NCBI GenBank assembly: GCA_018985235.1
Contig: JADGIG010000163.1
Span: 1-14,719 of the forward strand
From: Sanchytrium tribonematis
Taxonomy: Eukaryota; Sanchytriomycota; Sanchytriomycetes; Sanchytriales; Sanchytriaceae
DNA length: 14,719 nt
Direction: 5' to 3'
Position 1 is the stretch's first letter; each line of letters opens with the position of its first letter. This document shows, in pieces, positions 8,727-14,719 of this stretch. Position numbers and translations under genes: made by a program. A model generated the notes under the pieces. The model did not search any database, had not been told where the DNA came from, and saw nothing but the letters and a program-made list of their open reading frames with translations.

Positions 8727-8792
8727 CAATAACATAAAATATTATCGTAAATCGCTTATTTAAACTAACGTATTAAACAAAGTATATCGAAA

Positions 8793-8831
8793 CTAGAATT
8801 TTTCTAGCTTTAACTGAAGTAATTTACTTCA
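8793..8831. repeat. Two adjacent perfect hairpins
   Basis: CTAGAA-TTT-TTCTAG (8793-8807) is followed by TGAAGTAA-T-TTACTTCA (8815-8831), stems of 6 and 8 bp. A7 follows directly. These could fold in RNA on either strand or be protein-binding palindromes. Confidence 0.5.
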
Positions 8832-8933
8832 AAAAAACCCAAGTCAAGGAATGAACCAGTGGCACTTCTAAAGTTGCAGTATCAAAATGGCTAACTCAAA
8901 GCAATCTTATCGTCAATGGCACCAAAAATCACT

Positions 8934-8950
8934 AATTGAAAAATTCAATT
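8934..8950. repeat. Perfect 7-bp hairpin
   Basis: AATTGAA-AAA-TTCAATT is an exact inverted repeat with a 3-nt loop, lying between the 8793-8831 hairpins and the 9071-9135 cluster. Confidence 0.45.
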
Positions 8951-9070
8951 GAATATGTATTTGAATCTAATGCAGAGTGAACCCGCCGAAAATGGACCTA
9001 AAGAAGATTGTAGCTTGAACTGTAAAAATTGTTTAAAAACTAGGGCTTTATTGCTTCTTTGACTTAAACC

Positions 9071-9157
9071 GTGCTTTGCACAAAACTATGGCTATTTATA
9101 GCCCTGTGGGAGGAAGGGCCCACCCTAATAAAGGGAAACTAATCAAACCATTTTTTT
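9071..9157 (+). other. Cluster of four stacked hairpins ending in T7 (possible structured RNA end)
   Basis: In 65 nt: GTGC-TTT-GCAC (9071-9081), GGCTA-TTTA-TAGCC (9090-9103), GTGGG-8 nt-CCCAC (9106-9123) and CCCT-AATAA-AGGG (9123-9135), then a run of seven T (9151-9157) of the kind that stops RNA polymerase III. GGGCTTTA (9043-9050) can also pair with TATAGCCC (9097-9104) as an alternative fold. No RNA family is recognised and no internal A/B box was seen. On the minus strand the same segment has TATAAATA (9100-9093) about 40 nt before AATAAA (9052-9047), as in the R region of an LTR. Confidence 0.3.
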
Positions 9158-9209
9158 CGTCTTGAAATTTTGTTGAAACAATTAGGTCAAGTTTTAAAAT
9201 CTTTTACTT

Positions 9210-9377
9210 ATGACCCGCGGTGATCAAAGAGACAGAGCTAGAGAAAAGAACAAAAAGAAGAACGAAAAAAATTCTAAAAAGCCGGAAGGGTCTTTTGCAG
9301 AGAGAAAAGAAAGGGATGCACAAGCTGTTAGAGATAGACAAAAGAAAGATTTAGAGAAGAAAAATGCACAGAAATAA
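9210..9377 (+). CDS. SERF: Small EDRK-rich factor (SERF/4F5 family), 55 aa
   Basis: A short intact gene, ATG at 9210 to TAA at 9375-9377. The product starts MTRGDQRDRAREKNKKK, matching the family signature MTRGNQRE.AR.KN.KK; the rest is Lys/Glu/Arg/Asp-rich (FAERKERDAQAVRDRQKKD) with no hydrophobic core and is likely disordered or helical. Family members are about 55-70 aa. SERF proteins are small charged proteins of nucleus and cytoplasm that bind nucleic acids and modify amyloid aggregation (MOAG-4/SERF). No intron is seen. AATAAA signals overlap the stop. The gene has 209 nt between its stop and the ATG of the downstream myosin gene on the same strand, so the myosin promoter probably lies there. 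Confidence 0.88.
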   Translation: MTRGDQRDRAREKNKKKNEKNSKKPEGSFAERKERDAQAVRDRQKKDLEKKNAQK

Positions 9378-9382
9378 ATAAA
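9373..9382 (+). terminator. Overlapping poly(A) signals at the SERF stop codon
   Basis: AATAAATAAA gives two overlapping AATAAA hexamers (9373-9378 and 9377-9382), with the stop codon TAA (9375-9377) lying inside the first. The mRNA must be very short after the stop. Confidence 0.5.
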
Positions 9383-9455
9383 CTGCTGCTTAATCGAAAC
9401 TTCAATATTTTTGTTTGCAATTCAAATTATTTGCGCAAAAAGTTTCATGAATTAA

Positions 9456-9487
9456 GATATATTTTGAGTGTTTCAAGCTCAAATATC
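9456..9487. repeat. Imperfect inverted repeat upstream of the myosin gene
   Basis: GATAT and TTTTGAG on the left can pair with CTCAAATATC on the right across a 9-nt loop, with a small bulge. It lies about 95 nt before the myosin ATG in the 205-nt SERF-myosin spacer. It could be an operator-like site or chance in AT-rich DNA. Confidence 0.25.
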
Positions 9488-9582
9488 TAGGATGAAGTTG
9501 ACTCCTTTTCTCAATTCTTGTAGTGTCTTATGGCTCAGTTTGTTTTCCCTAATTATTAATTTCTATTTCGGACTTTTGAAAC

Positions 9583-12500
9583 ATGAGTTGGACGGGCAAA
9601 TTTGTTTTCTTGACCAACCCAGAAAAACAATTAGTTTCCGGTGAAGTCATTGCTGAACAGGAAACATCAGTCACTGTCACCACTGTTGATGGAGAGGAGC
9701 TGTTTTTGGATAAAAAAGCGGTTCGGGAAATGGATCCATCTGAATATAAGGGTGTGGATGATCTCATCAACCTGACATTTCTTGACGAAGCTGCATTATA
9801 CCATTCGCTATGGACGCGATTTTTTCAAAACAAAATTTACACCTACTGCGGAAATATTCTCGTGTCAGTTAATCCATTTAAAATAATTGACGATCTTTAT
9901 ACACTTGAAACAGCTAAAACATATTACAACGCAGAGTTCGGATCTAAGGACCCACATATCTTTGCTATTGCAAATGAATGTTATTCCTCATTAGGTCGTG
10001 ATCAGAAGAGCCAATGTGTCGTCATAAGTGGAGAATCTGGTGCTGGAAAGACAGAAGCCACTAAGCTAATTTTACTTTTTATTACAACAGTCACATCACA
10101 TACATCAGATGTGCAAGAACAAATTATATCCGCGAGTCCTATTTTGGAGGCATTTGGTAATGCAAAGACAGTAAGAAATGATAATTCAAGTAGATTTGGA
10201 AAATTTCTCAAAGTACATTTTAATGGTGCGGGACAAATTGTGGGTGCCACTACTAAACAGTATCTTTTGGAAAAGTCAAGATTAGTTTCCCAGAATAGAG
10301 AAGAGAGAAATTACCACATATTTTATCAAATTTTACAAGGAGCTTCAGATGAGTTAAAAGATAGACTTAAATTGACTACCGCAGAAGATTATTTTTATTT
10401 ATCCGGATCTACACCAACAATTCCTAGAGTCGATGACGCTGAAAATTTTAGAGAAGTTACTCGTGCCATGGAAATGTTGAATTTTGGAAATGCAAAGGAT
10501 CAAATTATTCAAGCGTTGGCAGCTATTCTTCACCTTGGGAATTTGCAATTCGATATTGATGATAAGGAAAAGATTTTTATAAAAAATAAGGATGTCTTGA
10601 CTCATGTTTCGGGTTTAATTGGACTCAATGTTGACGATTTTGGTAAAATTATTATAACAAGAACTACTGTCACTAGAGGAGAGAAGTTTGAAACTCCATT
10701 GACTAAGGAACAAGCTGCCGATAGTCGAGATGCAATTGCTAAATTTCTTTATGACAGTTTGTTTAGTTTCATTGTCGAGTTCATAAATTTAACGACCTCT
10801 AGCAAAGGTTTGACTAACTTGTATATTGGAATATTGGACATTTTTGGATTTGAAAATTTTGAGAAAAATAGCTTTGAACAATTTGTATTCTTTTTCTAAT
10901 TTAGTGCATTAATTTTGCCAATGAAAGGTTGCAATACTTCTTTAACCAGCATATATTTAAAATGGAACAAGAAGAATACAAAAAGGAAGGCATTCCGTGG
11001 TCGAGTGTTGATTTTATAGACAATGCACCATGTATTGAGTTAATTTCAAGAAAACCTATTGGAGTTTTGGCTTTGTTAGACGAAGAAAGTAATTTTCCAA
11101 AAGGAACTGATACAAGTTTACTTACCAAATTACACCAGCAATGTGTTGAAAGTAAGTATTACGTCAAGCCAAAACAAGCTAAACCATTATTTAGCATTGT
11201 CCATTATGCTGGGGAAGTGCAATATCAGATTGACGGGTTTATCGATAAGAACAAAGACACATTAAGACAAGAAATTTTGGAATTGTTTGGAACGAGTAAG
11301 GTTGAGATTATTCAGCAACTTTTCGCAAGTTCTGAAATCCCTTCTAATTATGATGCTGACAAAGGAATTACAATCAAGAATGCCACCACAAGATTACGTG
11401 CCAGCAAAACAGATAAGAAGGCCACCGCTGGAGCACAAAAGAAGGCCACACTAGGAACACAATTTAGTTTATCACTGTCAGAATTAATGGATACACTAGG
11501 ATCCTGTAATCCATATTTTGTGCGTTGTGTCAAACCAAATCAAAAAAAGGTTTGCGACAGAATCGACCGTAAGGTAGTTTTGGATCAATTACAATATTCA
11601 GGTATGTTGGCAACTGTGAAAGTGCGAAAGGCTGGATTTCCAATCCGAATGATGTATACAGAGTTCATTCGACGATACAATATGATCTGCTCCACGGCCA
11701 AAAACGCTAAGCCAAAAGACGCCGTAGATACAATCATTAAGGCTGTTGTAGCTACAGACCCATCAATCAACAAAGCATGGTTTTATTTAGGTGCATCCAA
11801 GCTATTTATGAAGCAAGATCTACAAAACATTCTTGAAAGGCGAAGAGGTGAAAAATTTGCCGTTTATGCGATCCGTATTCAAGCCCGATGGAGAGGCTAC
11901 AAACAGAGAAAAGAATACCTCAGAGATTTATTTTTAGTGGTCAGAATTCAAGTAAAAGTGCGTATCTTTGTCAGAAAAATAAAATTCCGACGACGAATGA
12001 GATCGGCACTTATTATTCAAAAAGTCTATAAAGGATATATCCAGAGAAAGAAATTTAAGAAGATGCTTGCAGCTTATAGAAAACAGCTTGAACAAAAGCG
12101 TATGGAAGAAGAGCGAGCTCGAGCAGCTGAAGAACAGGCAAAGTTGGATCAATTAAATGCCATGGCCATGGAATTGCCACCTGAAATGTTGAATCTTCCC
12201 CCTCCACCTATGTTGCCAGACTTAAATGATCTACCACCTCCACCCCCAATGTTCTTCTCCGACATCCCTTCATATAAATATGACGAAATGGCAGCGAAAG
12301 TAGGCAATTCCGTTCCAGATATCAATTTGGCCGATTTACCTCCACCACCTACATTCCCTCCTCCGGGGGCAATGAAATTTAAATCAGGATCGAAAGATTT
12401 GCTTGTTGTTAAAGATGATCGAAGAGAATCTGTGGCTACAACAAATTTAGACGACGATGACGATGTCAAGGTGGCAGAAGTAGCTTTGCCCGATGCAATT

Positions 12501-13625
12501 CAGGACATTTTGGATGATTTGAATGATATTTTTGACGATGCATCCATTACCCCAAATAATCCAAGAAAACAATCTGTTACATCCGTTAATTCAAATTTGA
12601 AAAAATTTATTCCTAAAGAATCTAAAGACGGAAGGATTAGCTACCAACTACCAGAACTTATCAGGAAAAAGCTAAACCACAATATCAGACTATTAAACTT
12701 TGGTGACTTAATACCCGTCGTGAGAGTTGAAACACATATTACTGCTGTGCGAAAGAATTTAATTCCTGACGAACATGCATTAAAGAAGGTAGCAGCTGCT
12801 CTTTTTCAAGATCCAAATGATTTTGAGTATTCAAAAAGGAAATTAGCTAAGAGTTTATTAGCTTTGGACGATTCTGTCAATTTAATCGCATTACGACTCA
12901 ACAAGACTATTTTGAAACTAACTCATGAGACAATTGATCCAAAAGTATTTTTTCATAGTGTCTGGTACATGGCCGAAGAAATTCGTGCTCATCCATCGTT
13001 AAAAGATGAAATGATATGTCAGGTTTGGAAGCAAATTAACAATTGTCCAAATTCTGAAATTAAAACAAAGACTTGGGTTATTCTTTGTCTATTTTTACAG
13101 TGTTACATTCCAAGCAATACCATTAAACAAGGTTTGTGCTCGTTCATGATTTCAAACAGCGTTGATGAACTCGGAAGACTATGCTTAGAATGTTTGTGTC
13201 GATTAAAATCAGAAGAAAGAAAATCTCCGATTTCTGGAATCGAATGGATAGCAATCACTAAGACACAAATGGTAACTTTGCCCGTTGAGACCACTACCGA
13301 AGAATCTATAAATATAGGATTGGATGGATTAGCCACGACAAAAGAATTAGTAACAGCATTTGGAAACTTTTATGGAATAAATGGCCAAGGGTATTCCTTG
13401 GAGCTTGAAATGGAAGGAGAGACAGTACCATTTGATAGTGGTGAAATGGTCTTGGATGTCATTGGCAATATTGAAAAAACAAAGAACGGGGTCACGCCTT
13501 ACTATTACTGCGGAGAAAATGCTACTGTGGTGGAAGAAGAACCTAGCGATATGTCAAAATCTACGTCTATGCAAGAAAGCATGCATTCTTCATTGGCGGA
13601 ACTCAGACCAGGTAATGCATATTAG
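9583..13625 (+). CDS. Unconventional myosin with IQ motifs, polyproline, MyTH4 and a FERM F1-like lobe, two exons
   Basis: Exon 1 is 9583-10884 and exon 2 is 10905-13625; removing the 20-nt intron gives 1340 aa. It is an ATP-driven actin motor. The head has P-loop GESGAGKT (residues 150-157), switch I NDNSSRFGKF (199-208), switch II DIFGFE (419-424), SFEQF|CINFANERLQYFFNQHIF across the intron, NPYFVRCVKPN, and converter QLQYSGMLATVKVRKAGFP. Three IQ motifs follow (about 755-825: IRIQARWRGY, VRIQVKVRIF, LIIQKVYKGY), then a charged helix, two polyproline patches (about 865-925), an acidic linker, a MyTH4 domain (about 1065-1195, HPSLKDEMICQVWKQINNCP), and one ubiquitin-like lobe resembling FERM F1 (about 1213-1293). 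The chain ends 47 residues later, with no F2 or F3. MyTH4-FERM myosins typically bind microtubules or membrane cargo. The class is not assigned; the MyTH4 call is strong, the F1 call moderate. No AATAAA is seen just after the stop. Confidence 0.95.
10885..10904 (+). other. Ultra-short 20-nt GT-AG intron in the myosin gene
   Basis: The sequence is gtattctttttctaatttag, phase 0, between TTT (Phe434) and TGC (Cys435). Removal restores SFEQFCINFANERLQYFFNQ, a motor-domain stretch near-invariant in myosins. Retention gives an in-frame stop inside the intron (TAA at 10897-10899). Confidence 0.97.
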
Positions 13626-13733
13626 TATGTACTCAGTAAATTAATTTAATTTAACGGGATTGCTTGAGAAAGACTTAAACATTACAAAATTTGTCTGCGA
13701 ATTTGTTCCTGAAACACACGTTCTTGTTCATTT

Positions 13734-14719
13734 ATGTTGCATCAAAATTGGCTGATTGCCGCTCTTTTATTTATACTAATACTAATTTTATTTGCGAAGC
13801 AGTCATATTTTATCTATTATGTACCTAAAATGGAAAATAACTATATATGGCTAAACAGTACTCACTTTCTGGTTAATTATGCTAAAGTATATACAGGAAA
13901 TCAGTATCAATATAACTTGAACTTAATCTAGATGTCAGAGATATCACGGTATGTCCAGACTTTATTATTTTAAAATCGAATACCCAACCATTAAATCGGC
14001 ATTCAACGATTGCTGATTATTACAAATATTCGTCTGATGGCAATAATATACCCATTGAAACCTCTGTACAATTAATGGACTGTAATTTTTATGTCAAGGA
14101 AAATAATTTATATTCGCTAGAGAAACAAATTATTCATCAGGGAAATGATAGATTGTTTGTGGGAGTAGCAGATTGGGTTTTTGAAGAAGAAATTCTCCTT
14201 AAATCTCAGGCTTTTACCACATTAAAGGATCAGTCGGTCGCATATTTGGTTTTTGATGAAAGTCCAATCAATCAATATCCAATTTTGAATCCAAATTTAG
14301 AGACTACTTACCCAGATATTACTAAATGGGATTATCCTCGACCTGGCACAAAAAATCCGATTGCAAATCTTTATTATCACGATGCAGATAGAAGTAAATT
14401 TCAGATCACTACTTATGATGACAGCGCTTTTCCCACTGACACCATTAAATTAAATCAATATTTGATCTACAAGGAATTTAATAGAGTTCAATCCAAACTG
14501 TTGTACAAATCTTATGACCTTTTGAAAAATACATCTGAAGATCTTAAAAGTTTTGAAGCTCCTTGGATAGAAGCAAATCCCTATAAAACACTTCTAGTAG
14601 ACAGTGAGAATATGATTGATATTATCAACCATGTGCTTGTAATTTTCACTTACCCATTCAACTTGATATATTCATCTGGAAACTTGAATGACTTTACTTC
14701 TGATATCCAAGTTAGAAAT
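13734..14719 (+). CDS. DPP4-like dipeptidyl peptidase (S9B), type II membrane protein, 5' part
   Basis: The gene starts at the ATG at 13734 and runs off the right edge. The start gives a 5-residue cytoplasmic tail, a single membrane segment (WLIAALLFILILILF) and a lumenal or extracellular part, the usual layout of DPP4 and fungal DAP/STE13 enzymes. The first part is in frame 3 up to about 13903. From about 13939 to the end it is in frame 2: CPDFIILKSN, NRHSTIADYY, then GVADWVFEEEI (14162-14194). The last is the S9B signature whose Glu pair grips the substrate N-terminus (DWVYEEEVF in human DPP4), so Xaa-Pro dipeptide release is predicted. PGTKNPIANLYYHD follows, as in the family's beta-propeller. 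The catalytic hydrolase domain lies beyond the window. How the two frames join is unclear (see 13904-13938). Confidence 0.85.
13904..13938 (+). other. Unresolved frame change in the DPP4-like gene (35-nt intron or one-base indel)
   Basis: Coding potential passes from frame 3 (ending VYTGNQYQYNLNLI, stop at 13929-13931) to frame 2 (DVRDITVCPDFIILKSN). The only nearby GT-AG pair giving the right shift is 13904-13938 (35 nt, GTATCA...GTCAG), which joins GNQ to DITVCPDF. It lacks the TnATnTAG end seen in the other introns. A TAATCTAG that does fit ends at 13931, but the nearest upstream GT (13904) gives 28 nt and the wrong frame. A one-base difference near 13921-13930 would also connect the frames and fits homologue length better. 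Confidence 0.35.

Larger units (their letters stand above)
8244..9209. other. Long intergenic region without a protein gene, rich in hairpins and repeats
   Basis: About 970 nt with stops in every frame and no family I recognise, in a window where other spacers are 7-315 nt. It holds a degenerate tandem repeat (8605-8726), many short perfect inverted repeats (for example GAGG-TAT-CCTC at 8460-8470), and a GC-richer cluster of stacked hairpins followed by T7 (9071-9157). The 3' end must contain the SERF promoter. I looked for tRNA, 5S, U1, U2, U4, U5, U6, U3 and SRP RNA landmarks and found none. It could encode a structured RNA or be the remains of a mobile element. Confidence 0.55.

Noticed and set aside
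9047-9052. Similarity of GCAATAAAGC and the nearby TATA to a retroviral R region as evidence of an endogenous virus
   Set aside because: AATAAA plus TATA in AT-rich DNA is common; no gag, pol or env sequence and no primer-binding site is present. Kept only as a low-score solo-LTR idea.
8244-9209. CRISPR array, tRNA, 5S or snRNA gene
   Set aside because: Repeat units vary in length and sequence and are not separated by unique spacers of fixed size; no T-loop consensus, U1 5' end, ACAGAGA box, U2 or U5 loop sequence was found on either strand.
12149-12469. Gly-rich frame antisense to the myosin gene
   Set aside because: The glycine runs are the complement of the polyproline codons (CCN to NGG) of the myosin linker.
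13381-13644. Second open frame overlapping the myosin 3' end
   Set aside because: The myosin frame there encodes the F1-like lobe in continuity with MyTH4; the overlapping frame starts at an internal ATG and has no motif.
13887-13904. 18-nt intron GTATATACAGGAAATCAG in the DPP4-like gene
   Set aside because: Its length is divisible by 3, so it does not connect the two frames, and it would remove the YTGN turn expected in the family.

Overview
The window is nuclear DNA from a eukaryote with an AT-rich, tightly packed genome. It carries seven recognisable protein genes plus one very small one (SERF). Three things point to an early-branching, zoospore-forming relative of fungi (chytrid-, rozellid- or aphelid-like); this placement is an inference. 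First, IFT56 implies a cilium. Second, there is a secreted 12-cysteine, GPI-type protein resembling the fungal DUF7707 family. Third, methylmalonyl-CoA mutase and a MyTH4-tailed myosin are both absent from most Dikarya.

Layout. 1-570 (+): 3' part of IFT56. 580-1686 (-): LEO1, tail to tail with IFT56 (9 bp between stop codons). 1687-2001: divergent promoter region with a heat-shock-element match, CCAAT-type motifs and a TATA box. 2002-2505 (+): secreted cysteine-rich protein, tail to tail with MUT (7 bp between stops). 2513-4712 (-): mitochondrial methylmalonyl-CoA mutase. 4884-8238 (+): chromodomain/SNF2 remodeller of Mi-2/CHD or Mit1 type with a C-terminal CCHC knuckle. 8244-9209: the only long gap, rich in perfect hairpins and containing a degenerate ~29-nt repeat. 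9210-9377 (+): SERF (55 aa). 9583-13625 (+): unconventional myosin with IQ, polyproline, MyTH4 and a single FERM F1-like lobe. 13734 to the end (+): N-terminal part of a DPP4-like type II membrane dipeptidyl peptidase.

The most remarkable feature is the introns. Four genes are interrupted by GT-AG introns of only 19, 19, 19 and 20 nt (211-229, 3980-3998, 6118-6136, 10885-10904). Removing each restores a deeply conserved protein motif exactly: the Walker A box of the remodeller, the active-site loop of the mutase, the SFEQFCINFANE stretch of the myosin, and the C-terminal helices of IFT56. All four share GTAnTT at the 5' end and TnATnTAG at the 3' end, suggesting a branch adenosine about 6 nt from the 3' splice site. 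Such lengths are near the lowest known for spliceosomal introns. A second signature of compaction is that AATAAA signals overlap or abut the stop codon in five of the six complete 3' ends.

The genes do not form one pathway. They are ordinary nuclear housekeeping genes (flagellar transport, transcription elongation, cell surface, propionate metabolism, chromatin, cytoskeleton, membrane protease). The novelty lies in gene architecture and in the hairpin-rich gap rather than in a dedicated gene cluster.
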